Shown piece by piece: positions 52,741 to 62,723 of a DNA stretch of 64,000 nucleotides. The stretch lies in the NCBI GenBank assembly GCA_034670025.1, contig JAXMOE010000001.1:310001-374000 (forward strand). The letters run 5' to 3'. The stretch is from PGYR01 sp034670025. GTDB taxonomy: Bacteria; Bacteroidota; Ignavibacteria; Kapaibacteriales; UBA2268. The notes beneath the pieces were generated by a model, which saw only the letters and a program-made list of their open reading frames with translations, did no database searches and was not told the origin of the DNA. A program made the position numbers and the translations under genes. The stretch's first letter is position 1; each line of letters opens with the position of its first letter.

Positions 52741-52830
52741 AGTGCAAAGTTAATAATCTTATAAAACATATATGCAATGATTGAAATTATTCTTAACTTT
52801 CAGTTGATTGATAATTAAAAAGAAAAAAAT

Positions 52831-53721
52831 ATGAAATTAAACTATTTTCTAATTATATTAACTCTTCTCGGATTTACTACTAATTCTTATGGGCAGTTTT
52901 TTTCAGCTTATGAAGCAAAAGCAGGTGAGACGGCTGCTGAGAGTTTTGTTTTAGATGAATTTGGTTATTCTACTCCAATATTAATAGCTGTAGCGACAAT
53001 TGACGAAGATTTTGAAACTGAAGTATCAGGTGTACCTGTTAACATTAGTGCAGGTATGGATATAGACAACGGAGAATCGGAAGCATGGGTTTATGTTTAC
53101 AATGAAGAAGGTACTGAAGAAATTGCTGTTGTTGGAGTAGTTAATGTATTTGGTTCGTACCAAGCTAATGACGTATCCGAACAATTGGGAGATCAAGTAC
53201 CTGAAATAGTCAATATTGAACTATCTGATAGTTGGAAAAATAGTGGTGAGATATGTGATATAATAAAAGCTGATTCAGATTATCAAGGTTATATTTCTGC
53301 TAACCCTGGTAGTGATCCAAATCTTTCTGCAATATATGACACAAAAGACACTCCATTAAGTTCAGAGCTAAAAACTATATGGACAGTAACATTTGGGGAG
53401 AATGAGGATTATATATGCTTTATAGATGCGTTAACTGGAAATTCTGAATGTGATGTTTTGACAAGTGTGGAATTAAATTCAGTAGGTGAAGGAATTTCGA
53501 TGTATCCCAACCCAGCATCAAAATTACTGAATATAGATTACACTAAGGATTATGTAGTAAATAGTATCCAAATGTTTAATCTTTCAGGCGGAAATAAGAT
53601 ATTAGAATTTGCACCCGAGACAAATCAATTAGATTTGTCTGGTTTTAATTCGGGTACTTATGCTATAGTTATAGAGACGAGTTCAGAAAGAATTGTAAAA
53701 AAAATAATAATTAAGAAATAA
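52831..53721 (+). CDS. Secreted protein with T9SS sorting domain
   Basis: A 296-residue protein with a signal peptide (MKLNYFLIILTLLGFTTNSYGQ), a middle part of unknown fold (about 25-215, acidic, with two Cys pairs) and a type A sorting domain (about 220-296): GEGISMYPNPASKLLNIDY, IQMFNLSGGNK, SGTYAIVIETSSERIV, then KKIIIKK. It should be exported across the outer membrane by T9SS. The middle part matches nothing I recognise. glyA follows after 14 bases. Confidence 0.83.
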   Translation: MKLNYFLIILTLLGFTTNSYGQFFSAYEAKAGETAAESFVLDEFGYSTPILIAVATIDEDFETEVSGVPVNISAGMDIDNGESEAWVYVYNEEGTEEIAVVGVVNVFGSYQANDVSEQLGDQVPEIVNIELSDSWKNSGEICDIIKADSDYQGYISANPGSDPNLSAIYDTKDTPLSSELKTIWTVTFGENEDYICFIDALTGNSECDVLTSVELNSVGEGISMYPNPASKLLNIDYTKDYVVNSIQMFNLSGGNKILEFAPETNQLDLSGFNSGTYAIVIETSSERIVKKIIIKK

Positions 53722-53735
53722 TTGGTTTAAAAAAT

Positions 53736-55034
53736 ATGAGTAATGTATTAAAAGAAAGAGACCCTAAGCTATATGATGCAATTAGCAAAGAAGAAAACAG
53801 GCAAAAAAGTAAAATAGAGTTGATAGCGAGTGAAAACTTTGTTTCAGATGCAGTATTAGAAGCTGCCGGATCAGTGTTAACAAATAAGTATGCCGAAGGT
53901 TACCCTAATGCACGATACTACGGTGGTTGTGAGTATGTCGATATTGCTGAAAATCTTGCTATAGATAGAGCCAAAGAGCTGTTTGGTGCTGAATATGCTA
54001 ATGTGCAACCACACAGTGGTAGCTCTGCTAATATGGCTGTTTATTTCTCATTTATCAAGCATGGCGATAAGGTAATGGGTCTTAGTTTAGACCATGGTGG
54101 TCACCTTACTCATGGCTCAAGAGTGAACTTTTCAGGTATGTGGTTCGATTTCGTTCCCTACTTTCTTGACGATGAAGGTAGAATAGACTACGACCAAGTA
54201 GAAACTCTTGCAAAAAAGGAAAAGCCAAAATTGATTACAGTTGGCGCTTCAGCTTACTCAAGAGATATTGATTTTAAGAAGTTCAGAGAAATTGCTGATT
54301 CAGTTGGTGCTTTTTTATTTGCTGACATAGCACACCCAGCTGGACTTATTGCAAAGGGTTTACTTACTTCACCAATAGATTATGCTCATGTTGTAGCTAC
54401 TACTACTCACAAAACACTACGTGGACCTCGTGGCGGTATGATTCTAATGGGTAAAGATTTTGAGAACCCTTTTGGAATAGTTGCACCAAAATCTGGTAGA
54501 ACTAGAAACATGAGTGAGATTATAAACTCAAGGGTTATGCCAGGTATGCAAGGAGGACCACTAATGCACGTTATTGCTGCAAAAGCTACTGCTTTCAGAG
54601 AGTGTTTGACTGATGATTTCAAAGCTTATGGGCAACAAGTAATTAAAAATGCTGATGCAATGGCTAATTCACTTATTGAAAAAGACTATAATGTTATTTC
54701 TGGCGGTACTGATAACCACTTGATGCTGATTGACCTAAGAAACAAAGGCATTACTGGCAAAAAAGCTGAGAATGCTTTAGATGAAGCTGGTATTACTTGT
54801 AACAAGAATTCTGTTCCAAACGATGATCAGTCACCTTTAGTTACTTCTGGTATCAGATTGGGTACTCCTGCACTGACTACAAGAGGAATGAAAGAAGATG
54901 ATATGAAGACAATAGTTGGATTTATAGACAGAGTTGTTGCTAATACTGATGATGAGTCGGTAATCAACGAAGTGAAAAATGATGTTGAGAAATTTACAAA
55001 TCAGTTTGAGCTGCACATTCCTGTAAATTCTTAA
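53736..55034 (+). CDS. glyA: Serine hydroxymethyltransferase
   Basis: A PLP enzyme that converts serine and tetrahydrofolate to glycine and methylene-tetrahydrofolate. The 432-residue protein has IELIASENFVSDAVLEA, NKYAEGYPNARYYGG, the PLP-Lys motif VATTTTHKTLRGPRGG and SGIRLGTPALTTRGM. It is full length. It feeds glycine to the cleavage system whose gcvPA lies 37 kb away. A strong terminator follows. Confidence 0.98.
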   Translation: MSNVLKERDPKLYDAISKEENRQKSKIELIASENFVSDAVLEAAGSVLTNKYAEGYPNARYYGGCEYVDIAENLAIDRAKELFGAEYANVQPHSGSSANMAVYFSFIKHGDKVMGLSLDHGGHLTHGSRVNFSGMWFDFVPYFLDDEGRIDYDQVETLAKKEKPKLITVGASAYSRDIDFKKFREIADSVGAFLFADIAHPAGLIAKGLLTSPIDYAHVVATTTHKTLRGPRGGMILMGKDFENPFGIVAPKSGRTRNMSEIINSRVMPGMQGGPLMHVIAAKATAFRECLTDDFKAYGQQVIKNADAMANSLIEKDYNVISGGTDNHLMLIDLRNKGITGKKAENALDEAGITCNKNSVPNDDQSPLVTSGIRLGTPALTTRGMKEDDMKTIVGFIDRVVANTDDESVINEVKNDVEKFTNQFELHIPVNS

Positions 55035-55063
55035 TAGAAATTCTAATAGTGTTTTATAAATGA

Positions 55064-55087
55064 GGGCTGTTGATTCAGCCCTTTTTT
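55064..55087 (+). terminator. Terminator after glyA
   Basis: GGGCTG (55064-55069) pairs with CAGCCC (55076-55081) around TTGATT, followed by TTTTTT. The convergent priA gene ends only 4 bases beyond. Confidence 0.88.
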
Positions 55088-55090
55088 ATT

Positions 55091-57586
55091 TTACATTATT
55101 GAAGAAGCGTCCACATTTACGCTAATTTTCAAATCTCTTATTTCTTTCATTTCATTGTAAAAGTCCAAGCAACCCTTTAAGTATTTTCTTAAAACTTTCC
55201 CACTTGGGTCTAAAATCTTATCATTTTTGATAATTATTAGCTTTCTATATCTATTTTTAACCTTTACCACATTTGGGTCAGAAGGGGGGAGTATATCTAA
55301 TTCTTTTATATTTTTTGGTAAAATGCTATATAGATAATTAGATTTTTGATTCAAGAAATAACTGTCTTTGGAGCTCAATTCTATAACAACAAATCGTGAG
55401 TATGGTGGATAATTTAGCTCTTTCCTGTTTTCTAACTCTTCTTCAAGAAAATCAATATTCAATGGCTGCCGTATTGAATTGATGGCATAGCTTGTTGGAA
55501 CAGCTGACTGTATAACTACGTAGCTATCATTTTTGTTTGTTCTGCCTGCCCTTCCGGCTACTTGATTGATTAATTGGTATGTCTTTTCTGCTGCACGCAA
55601 ATCAGTCATGAACAAATCAACATCGGCATTAAGTATTCCAACTAAACCAATATTGGAAAAGTCTAACCCTTTAGCTATCATCTGAGTACCAACCAGAATG
55701 TCAATTTTCCCATCAAAGAAATCTTGCAATATTCTTCTTTGTTTATTCTTATTAGAAATTGTATCCGAATCGTAACGCACTACATTTATTGAGTTACTGA
55801 ATAATTCTGATAATTCTCCTTCAATTTTTTGAGTACCTAATCCTATCTTTTGGACATCTGAAGAGTTGCAATCACTACATAATTCTGAATATTTTTCAGT
55901 ATAACCACAGTAATGACAGACTAACTTGTCATTATAGCTATGGTATGTTAAGCTAATATCACAATTTTTACACTCTGGAGTGTGTCCGCAACTTTGACAT
56001 TGTATCAAACTGGAGAACCCTCTACGGTTCTGAAATAGTATAACTTTAAGTCCAGATTCTAAGGTAGATTTGATGCGTTCAATTAAGGTGAATGTGAAAG
56101 AGCCATTCATGCCGTTTTCTTTTCGAGCATTAGCCAAATCAATTATTTCAATATTTGGTAACTGATGAGAATCAGCTCTTTTGTCCATTTGGAAATACGA
56201 ATACTTGCCAATTTTAGCATTGTAATAAGTTTCCAGCGATGGTGTAGCAGTTCCGAATACAACTGGGCAATTATAAAAATGCCCCCTTACGGAAGCCAAA
56301 TCTCTTGCATTATAACGAGGAGAAGGGGAGTCTTGTTTATAACTACTATCGTGCTCTTCATCTACAATGATTAGACCTAAGTTATCTATTGGGGCAAATA
56401 TTGCTGAGCGGGGGCCGATTATTATGTCAAATTCATCATTGTTTATCCTTTTCCAAATTTCATATCTTTCATTTTTGTTAAGCTTGCTATGAATGGTACA
56501 AACTCTGCCTGGGAATGATAATTCAAATCTATCAGTTAATTGTGGAGTAAGTGAGATTTCAGGGAGAAGCATAATTGCTTGTTTGCCGTCTGATATCACA
56601 TCATTAATCAAGTGCATATATATTAATGTTTTGCCACTACCCGTAACACCATGTAAAAGAATATTTTTATTCTTCTCGCACTCTGTTCTAATGTTTTTAA
56701 GTGTTTCTAATTGAAAATCTTCCAGATTATGCTTGAGTTCAACTTTATTGCTTAATTTGAAACTATCATTGCTTATTCTGCTTATCTCAATTTCTTGCTT
56801 AGTAATTAGTCCTTTTTCAAACAGTGAATTTATAGTACTGTAAGTAATTCCGCTTTTGTCTTTTAATTCAGATATTAGAACAGGTTTTTCATTTTCAAGG
56901 AAATGTTCACAGATTAAATCATAAGCTTCTGCTTGCTTTGGTGCTTTACTCAAACTCTTACTCCTAACACTCTGTATGTACTCGTCGTTTAAAGTACCAT
57001 CAAACTTTGGAGAAACAGCGAGCAATTCTTTTGGTTTGTATTCATTTTCCATTTCGTATTTAATATCAATGAAACCTAAATCTCTAAATTCAAAAAAGTC
57101 CTTTGGGCTGTAATTGAAATTATGCTTGTTTTTTAAAGAACTATAAGGGCAATAACTATCTAAGTCGGTGAGTAAATTTATTAGTTCATTTCTTTTTTTC
57201 GAACTATTCTTAAACTTCGCGAGCTGATTTTCGTTATAATCATCAGATAGCTTAATATATAATTCTTCTTTAGGAAAAGTTTTTGGAGGGAAAGCTGCAA
57301 AAAACACTTCACCTAATGTTGAAAAGTAATAATCTGCTATCCACTTACAAAATGTGATAAATTCCTTTGAAGCAATTGGTTTATGATCAATTACTTCGTA
57401 AATATCTTTGAGCTTAATCTCTGGTTCTTTGTCAGTTACATTTATGATTAGGCCGGTAACTATCTTGTTGGAGAAGTTAACAACTACTCTTTTTCCAATA
57501 ATTTCTGATCCTAATCCCTCAGGTAATCGATAAGAATACAGTTGATTGACCTTTACTGGTATAGATACTTCGGCAATTAGGGACAT
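55091..57586 (-). CDS. priA: Primosomal protein N' (PriA helicase)
   Basis: PriA restarts collapsed replication forks. The 831-residue protein has an N-terminal DNA-binding domain (1-110), a winged-helix region, and a superfamily 2 helicase core with Walker A LLHGVTGSGKTLIY, VDEEHDSSYKQ and FGTATPSLE. A zinc module with eight Cys (CQSCG...CKNC...CHYC...CSDC) and motifs V/VI with GTQMIAKGLDF and QVAGRAGR follow. It is complete and slightly longer than E. coli PriA (732). It is divergent from the HtrA gene across 43 bases. Confidence 0.97.
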   Translation of the reverse strand: MSLIAEVSIPVKVNQLYSYRLPEGLGSEIIGKRVVVNFSNKIVTGLIINVTDKEPEIKLKDIYEVIDHKPIASKEFITFCKWIADYYFSTLGEVFFAAFPPKTFPKEELYIKLSDDYNENQLAKFKNSSKKRNELINLLTDLDSYCPYSSLKNKHNFNYSPKDFFEFRDLGFIDIKYEMENEYKPKELLAVSPKFDGTLNDEYIQSVRSKSLSKAPKQAEAYDLICEHFLENEKPVLISELKDKSGITYSTINSLFEKGLITKQEIEISRISNDSFKLSNKVELKHNLEDFQLETLKNIRTECEKNKNILLHGVTGSGKTLIYMHLINDVISDGKQAIMLLPEISLTPQLTDRFELSFPGRVCTIHSKLNKNERYEIWKRINNDEFDIIIGPRSAIFAPIDNLGLIIVDEEHDSSYKQDSPSPRYNARDLASVRGHFYNCPVVFGTATPSLETYYNAKIGKYSYFQMDKRADSHQLPNIEIIDLANARKENGMNGSFTFTLIERIKSTLESGLKVILFQNRRGFSSLIQCQSCGHTPECKNCDISLTYHSYNDKLVCHYCGYTEKYSELCSDCNSSDVQKIGLGTQKIEGELSELFSNSINVVRYDSDTISNKNKQRRILQDFFDGKIDILVGTQMIAKGLDFSNIGLVGILNADVDLFMTDLRAAEKTYQLINQVAGRAGRTNKNDSYVVIQSAVPTSYAINSIRQPLNIDFLEEELENRKELNYPPYSRFVVIELSSKDSYFLNQKSNYLYSILPKNIKELDILPPSDPNVVKVKNRYRKLIIIKNDKILDPSGKVLRKYLKGCLDFYNEMKEIRDLKISVNVDASSIM

Positions 57587-57629
57587 TATCTGATTTTTGT
57601 AATCTTTTTTATTATCGAATTTAATATTT

Positions 57630-58799
57630 ATGGAAAATAAGAATAGTATTATGATGAAAAAAATTGAATTTGCATTACTAATCGTATTAATTTTTATCGC
57701 TACAAATTATATCTCATTCTCTCAAGAATATAGTAACGAATATGTATCAGAATCAAGACAAAATGCCGTAACAATGGCTATAAAAAAAGCCAGTCCTGCT
57801 GTAGTAGGAATAAATGTAACTGAGGTGCGTAAAGTCCTGTATAGAAACCCTTATGGTGGTACTTTATTTGAGAGGTTTTTTGGAATGCAAAGAAATAGAG
57901 TAAGGGAATATGAAGTAAAAGGTTTGGGTACTGGGTTTTTAATTTCATCGGATGGATATATAGTTACTAACAATCATGTTGCAGGCAATGCAAAAGAGAT
58001 AGTTGTAACAATGTCGGGAGGAAAGAAATATGATGCGGAAATTATAGGTACTGATCCAGCAACTGATATAGCTTTGCTAAAGATTAATGCTGACGAAAAC
58101 TTTCCATATTTAAAATTTTCAGATTCAGATGATGTTATCATTGGAGAGTGGGTAATTGCACTGGGTAATCCATTCGGATTGTTTGATATTAACGCTAAGC
58201 CGACTGTGACAGTTGGGGTTGTGTCTAACAAAGGATTAAATTTGTTTAATGAGTACGAAAACACTCAGACCGTTTACAAGGATATGATACAAACTGATGC
58301 CGCAATTAGTTCAGGTAATTCTGGCGGACCGCTTGTGAATAGCAATGGTGATTTGATAGGGATGAACACAATGATATTCTCTACTTCGCAATCTCAATCT
58401 GGTTCAGGAAGCATAGGTATAGGGTTTTCGATTCCCACTAATAGAATAAGTAGAATAGTTAGCTTGTTAAAAAACAGAAAACAGATAAATAGAAACATTG
58501 ACATAGGGTTAGACATTAGAGAAATTGACGACAGAATTATCAATTATCTCGGTATTCCGAATGTAAGAGGAGTTGTAGTGTACTCTACAATGAATAGGGG
58601 ATTAGCTTCAAATGCCGGACTGGAGCCAGGTGATGTAATATTAAAAATCAATGATAGAAAAGTTCTCAGAAAAGAAGATTACTATATGGAAGTATTCGAT
58701 TCTATGGTAGGGGAGACTTTAGAATTTGAGATACTTAGGGGAGATGAAGAAAAAACTGTTAAATTGCAGTTGGTAGAACCAAAAAAATATAGAAGATAG
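57630..58799 (+). CDS. HtrA/DegP-type serine protease, one PDZ domain
   Basis: A 389-residue periplasmic quality-control protease. It has an N-terminal signal or anchor (about 10-31). The trypsin-like domain has His116 (TNNHVAG), Asp146 (ATDIALLK) and Ser231 (SSGNSGGPLV), all intact. One PDZ domain (about 290-385, NAGLEPGDVILKIND) resembles DegS/HtrA with a single PDZ. The real start may be 57630 or the ATG at 57651 (MMKKIEF). lptB overlaps its stop by one base (TAGTG). Confidence 0.93.
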   Translation: MENKNSIMMKKIEFALLIVLIFIATNYISFSQEYSNEYVSESRQNAVTMAIKKASPAVVGINVTEVRKVLYRNPYGGTLFERFFGMQRNRVREYEVKGLGTGFLISSDGYIVTNNHVAGNAKEIVVTMSGGKKYDAEIIGTDPATDIALLKINADENFPYLKFSDSDDVIIGEWVIALGNPFGLFDINAKPTVTVGVVSNKGLNLFNEYENTQTVYKDMIQTDAAISSGNSGGPLVNSNGDLIGMNTMIFSTSQSQSGSGSIGIGFSIPTNRISRIVSLLKNRKQINRNIDIGLDIREIDDRIINYLGIPNVRGVVVYSTMNRGLASNAGLEPGDVILKINDRKVLRKEDYYMEVFDSMVGETLEFEILRGDEEKTVKLQLVEPKKYRR

Positions 58800-59569
58800 T
58801 GGAAGACAATAATAAAAAAAGTTCAATACTTTCAGCAGAAGGACTAGTTAAAATTTATGGCAAAAGAAAAGTCGTAAAAGGAATTGATGTTGAAGTAAAG
58901 CAAGGTGAGATTGTGGGGTTACTTGGGCCAAATGGTGCAGGCAAAACAACAACATTTTATATGATAGTTGGTATGGTAAGACCTAACAAAGGGATCGTGA
59001 GAATAGATGATAAGAAGATAACACGGAAAGCCATGTACCAAAGAGCGAGAATGGGTATTAGTTATCTTCCCCAAGAACCATCAGTCTTTAGAAAGTTGTC
59101 CGTAGAAAATAATATAAAGGCCATTCTTCAACTTCAAAAGGGAATAAAAAGAAAGCAAATAAATGAGAAATTAGAAGAGTTATTAGAAGATTTTAAGATT
59201 ACACATATAAGAAAAAGTAAAGGATATATGTTATCAGGTGGTGAAAGAAGACGTTGCGAAATTGCTCGGACATTGGCTTCAAATCCTAAATTTATTCTAT
59301 TAGATGAGCCTTTTGCCGGTATAGACCCTATTGCTGTTGAAGACATAATGGATATAATCTATGCTTTGAAACAGAAGGGTATTGGCATATTAATAACAGA
59401 CCACAATGTACATGAGACTTTATCTATCACTGATAGGGCATACATATTGATAGATGGTAACTTGTTCACAAGTGGTAGAGCAGAGGACGTAGCAGCTAAC
59501 CCAGAGGTAAAAAAACGCTACTTGGGCGAAAGCTTTAAATTAGAACGTTATAAGCCAAAATCATTATAA
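58799..59569 (+). CDS. lptB: LPS export ABC transporter ATP-binding protein LptB
   Basis: The 256-residue ATPase that drives lipopolysaccharide export with LptF/LptG. It has Walker A GPNGAGKTTTFYM, Q-loop LPQEPSVFRKL, signature LSGGERRRCEIAR, and Walker B LLDEPFAGIDPIAVEDI with the LptB-type FAGIDP. The switch His lies in ITDHNV. The start is GTG overlapping the protease stop. It pairs with the HtrA gene as an envelope-maintenance unit; lptC/A/F/G are not in the window. Confidence 0.95.
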   Translation: MEDNNKKSSILSAEGLVKIYGKRKVVKGIDVEVKQGEIVGLLGPNGAGKTTTFYMIVGMVRPNKGIVRIDDKKITRKAMYQRARMGISYLPQEPSVFRKLSVENNIKAILQLQKGIKRKQINEKLEELLEDFKITHIRKSKGYMLSGGERRRCEIARTLASNPKFILLDEPFAGIDPIAVEDIMDIIYALKQKGIGILITDHNVHETLSITDRAYILIDGNLFTSGRAEDVAANPEVKKRYLGESFKLERYKPKSL

Positions 59570-60346
59570 TTAGTCATACGGTATAATAGGGTTGTTAAGC
59601 CCTTTGGAAGATTTGTTATAAAGTAGTGCGACACCGATTGTTATCTGATTAACTTTCCAACTTTGAGAGTTAATATCATTTAAACCAAATCGTATCCCAA
59701 ATTCAGGTATAAGTAAGTAAGAACCCTTTCTGTTTAGTTCTAAATTGTATCCTATTCCTAAGTTGATTGAATAAAATGAACTATTTAACTCTGGTATTTC
59801 TCCATCTTGTTCATTTCTTATTCTTAGTCCATTTTCGAATGTACCGAAGTTTGATGGTTTTATTAATCTTTCTTCTTGATTGTAGCGACCAGAATAAATA
59901 TAAGAATATGAAAGTGAACTTTTCAGATGAATTTTTTCTAAAAAGTAATAATTTAAACCAACATCTAATCCAATGCTACTAATTTCTGTAGAAATCAGGT
60001 GTTCTGTTATTGCATTCTCATCGTCATCAATTGGTATTTGCTGAGTAGAAATCAGATCTCCATTTAAGTTCAATAAAGTTGGCCTGATATCTAACTCTAA
60101 TTGCTCATTAATTGGAAGTTGGTAAACTATTGATAGGTTTAAGCCAATAGCACTACCTGATTTAAACCCATTGCAACAATTCGGAATACCTACTAATTGT
60201 TTGAAATCAGTTGTGTGGGAATTCAAGCTTGTAGATCCGAATATACCAACAGAATACTTTTTTGTTACCAAATAGTCAGTATCCTCTTCGCTTTGTAACA
60301 GAAGTGTTGAAAATAGTAGAATTATATATAATGTAATTGTTTTCAA
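59570..60346 (-). CDS. Outer-membrane beta-barrel protein, unknown
   Basis: A 258-residue protein with a signal peptide (MKTITLYIILLFSTLLLQS). The rest has alternating amphipathic strands typical of an 8-10 strand barrel (SIVYQLPINEQLELDIRPTLL, IGLDVGLNYYFLEKIHLKS, FYSINLGIGYNLEL). A PNCC motif lies in the first loop (GIPNCCNGFKSG). It is convergent with lptB, stop against stop. The start is TTG. Which substrate it handles, if any, is unknown. Confidence 0.78.
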   Translation of the reverse strand: MKTITLYIILLFSTLLLQSEEDTDYLVTKKYSVGIFGSTSLNSHTTDFKQLVGIPNCCNGFKSGSAIGLNLSIVYQLPINEQLELDIRPTLLNLNGDLISTQQIPIDDDENAITEHLISTEISSIGLDVGLNYYFLEKIHLKSSLSYSYIYSGRYNQEERLIKPSNFGTFENGLRIRNEQDGEIPELNSSFYSINLGIGYNLELNRKGSYLLIPEFGIRFGLNDINSQSWKVNQITIGVALLYNKSSKGLNNPIIPYD

Positions 60347-60466
60347 TTAATCCAAAAGATATGTTATATCTAATTCATTTCGTAAATTTGAAATGTTTGA
60401 AACAACAAAGTAAGAAATAATTTGTTTCATTTAATATTTTTGGATTATTAATTCTGAGGTTTTTTT

Positions 60467-61753
60467 ATGGCTCATGGTTCATTCAACGCTTACAAAATGG
60501 CACAAGAACAATTTGGCGCTATTGCGGAAAAATTAGGTTTAGATCAAGCAACGATAGATTTATTAAACAATACTGAAAGAGAGTTCCATTTCAACATTCC
60601 AATTAGAATGGATGATGGCTCATATAAAGTATTCAGAGGTTTTAGAGTTCAACACAATGATGCAAGAGGTGCTTGTAAAGGAGGGATCAGATTCCACCCG
60701 CAAGAGACAGTTGATACTGTTAGAGCTTTGGCTATGTGGATGACTTGGAAAACTGCTGTTGTTGATATTCCACTTGGTGGTGGTAAAGGTGGTGTCGTGT
60801 GTGATCCTCAGAATTTATCATCGAACGAACAGGAACAAATTTGTCGTGGTTGGGTTAGACAAATGGCAAGAATGGTAGGCCCAATCCAAGATATTCCAGC
60901 TCCAGATGTATTGACAACAGGTCAACACATGATTTGGATGTTGGATGAATATGAAAAAATTACTGGAATGAAATACCCTGGTTTTATTACTGGTAAACCA
61001 GTAGGAATGGGCGGTTCACTCGGTAGAAAAGAAGCAACAGGCTATGGTGTAGTTTACACACTTAGAGAAGCTTTGGATCAAATTGGTTTAGATATAGAAA
61101 AAACAACTGCTTCAGTTCAAGGATTTGGTAATGTAGCCAAACATGCTATTGAGCTTTACACAGAAATGGGTGGAAACGTAATTTCTGTTTCATGTTGGAA
61201 CCATGTTGATCAAAAAGCATACACTTTCAAAAAAGAAGCTGGTATTGGTTATCATGATTTACAGACAATAACTAACAAATTTGGTGAAATTGACGTAGAG
61301 AAAGCAAAGCAAAATGGATATGAAGTATTAGATGGTGGTGCTTGGATAGAGCAGGACGTTGATATTTTAATTCCTGCAGCTTTAGAAAATCAGATAAATA
61401 GAGACACAGTTACTAAGATTAGTGATAAAGTGAAAGTAATTGCAGAGGGTGCTAACGGACCAACAACTCCGGAAGCAGACAAAGTGATCAATGAAAAAGA
61501 AATACTATGTATTCCTGATTTCTTAGCAAATGCTGGTGGGGTTACTTGTTCTTATTTTGAGCAAGTACAAAACAACACAAACTATTACTGGCCAAAAGAA
61601 GAAGTTATAGAGAAATTAGACAAAAAGATGACTGATGCTTACAAAGCAGTTGCACATGTAGCAAACGGAAAGAATGTATCTATGAGAGATGCAGCCTATA
61701 TTATCTCGATTCAACGAGTTGTTGAAGCTTGTAAGATGCGTGGTTGGGTGTAA
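60467..61753 (+). CDS. gdhA: Glutamate dehydrogenase (Glu/Leu/Phe/Val family)
   Basis: A 428-residue enzyme linking 2-oxoglutarate and ammonia to glutamate with NAD(P). It has the substrate Lys motifs HNDARGACKGGIRFHP and DIPLGGGKGGVVCDP, PAPDVLTTGQHMIWMLDEY, and a Rossmann ASVQGFGNVAKHAI. The coenzyme choice cannot be told. GAGG stands before the ATG. The 120-base gap upstream has possible -7 elements TAAATTTG (60383-60390) and TATTTTTG (60435-60442), but no convincing -33. Confidence 0.95.
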   Translation: MAHGSFNAYKMAQEQFGAIAEKLGLDQATIDLLNNTEREFHFNIPIRMDDGSYKVFRGFRVQHNDARGACKGGIRFHPQETVDTVRALAMWMTWKTAVVDIPLGGGKGGVVCDPQNLSSNEQEQICRGWVRQMARMVGPIQDIPAPDVLTTGQHMIWMLDEYEKITGMKYPGFITGKPVGMGGSLGRKEATGYGVVYTLREALDQIGLDIEKTTASVQGFGNVAKHAIELYTEMGGNVISVSCWNHVDQKAYTFKKEAGIGYHDLQTITNKFGEIDVEKAKQNGYEVLDGGAWIEQDVDILIPAALENQINRDTVTKISDKVKVIAEGANGPTTPEADKVINEKEILCIPDFLANAGGVTCSYFEQVQNNTNYYWPKEEVIEKLDKKMTDAYKAVAHVANGKNVSMRDAAYIISIQRVVEACKMRGWV

Positions 61754-61783
61754 AAAATATTATTTTTAGAAAATAGCAAATAA

Positions 61784-61810
61784 AAAAAAGCTCCCAAATG
61801 GGAGCTTTTT
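61784..61810. terminator. Bidirectional terminator between gdhA and yicC
   Basis: AAAAAGCTCCC (61785-61795) pairs with GGGAGCTTTTT (61800-61810) around a four-base loop, with A run and T run on the two sides, so it ends both convergent transcripts. Confidence 0.9.
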
Positions 61811-61831
61811 AATATCAATTATAATGAAATA

Positions 61832-62707
61832 TTACTCTACATTCTGAACTTGCTCTCTAATTCTTTCTAATTCTTCTTTGATAGTAACAACCTTGTGAGC
61901 TATGTTCGAGTCATTACATTTAGAGCCAATTGTGTTAGTTTCTCTAAGCATTTCTTGAAGAATGAAATTCAATTTTCTTCCGTTAGATTTTCTCTCTTTC
62001 AAAGTCTCAAAAAAGAGCTTAATATGAGAGTGCATACGTACACATTCTTCACTGATATCTAATTTATCAGCTAGCATTACCATTTCCATTTGTAATCGTG
62101 ATTCATCTATTTCATCATTATCAAAAACCTGAGCCACTCTTTGTCTAATTTTCTCTCGTTCTCTTGGAATTCTATCCATCTCATCTTCTTCAATAGCTTT
62201 TATAAGATCATGAACATGCTTAGCACGTTTTTTAATATCTCTAACTATATTAGAACCCTCTTTCTTTCTCATGTCAATGAGTGACTTTAAAGCCCTGCTT
62301 ATTGCATCACTAGTCAATTGCCATTCTAATTTAGGGTCAACTTCTGCTTCTTTTTGAACAAAGAAATTAGCAAATTCTAACATATGATCTATCTTAACAG
62401 TTTCTTTTATTTTTAGCTCTTTTCTCATCTCGTCCAATTCGGATTTGACACCTTTAGCTAATTCATTGTTAATATTATACTCTTTGTTAGTTGTATCAGA
62501 TTCTGTGTTTATATTTATTTTTACACTTCCTCTACTAATCGATTTTTTGACTTTGTCTCTTATGTCAAACTCTTTTTCAGTTAAGCTTTTTGGTGATCTG
62601 ATATTCAAATCTAAACCACGTCCATTAACTGATCTTATCTCTACGGTTACTTTCAAACCATTCTTATTGACTTCTGCTTTACTGAAGCCAGTCATACTTA
62701 ATATCAT
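61832..62707 (-). CDS. yicC: YicC family endoribonuclease
   Basis: A 291-residue protein of the YicC/YloC family, recently characterised in other bacteria as an endoribonuclease. It begins with the signature MTGFSKAEV and SVNGRGLDLNIR. The C-terminal DUF1732 part has ELERIREQVQNVE at the very end, preceded by KLNFILQEMLRETNTIGSKCND, the most conserved block. AAAGGA precedes the ATG. gmk, often adjacent in other genomes, is not here. It lies 16 bases after the carbonic-anhydrase-like gene. Confidence 0.95.
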   Translation of the reverse strand: MILSMTGFSKAEVNKNGLKVTVEIRSVNGRGLDLNIRSPKSLTEKEFDIRDKVKKSISRGSVKININTESDTTNKEYNINNELAKGVKSELDEMRKELKIKETVKIDHMLEFANFFVQKEAEVDPKLEWQLTSDAISRALKSLIDMRKKEGSNIVRDIKKRAKHVHDLIKAIEEDEMDRIPREREKIRQRVAQVFDNDEIDESRLQMEMVMLADKLDISEECVRMHSHIKLFFETLKERKSNGRKLNFILQEMLRETNTIGSKCNDSNIAHKVVTIKEELERIREQVQNVE

Positions 62708-62723
62708 AAAAATCCTTTTAAAA

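Noticed and set aside
60347..60466. Firm promoter for gdhA
   Set aside because: Two -7-like elements are present but neither has TTTG at the proper distance, so I did not list one as a feature.
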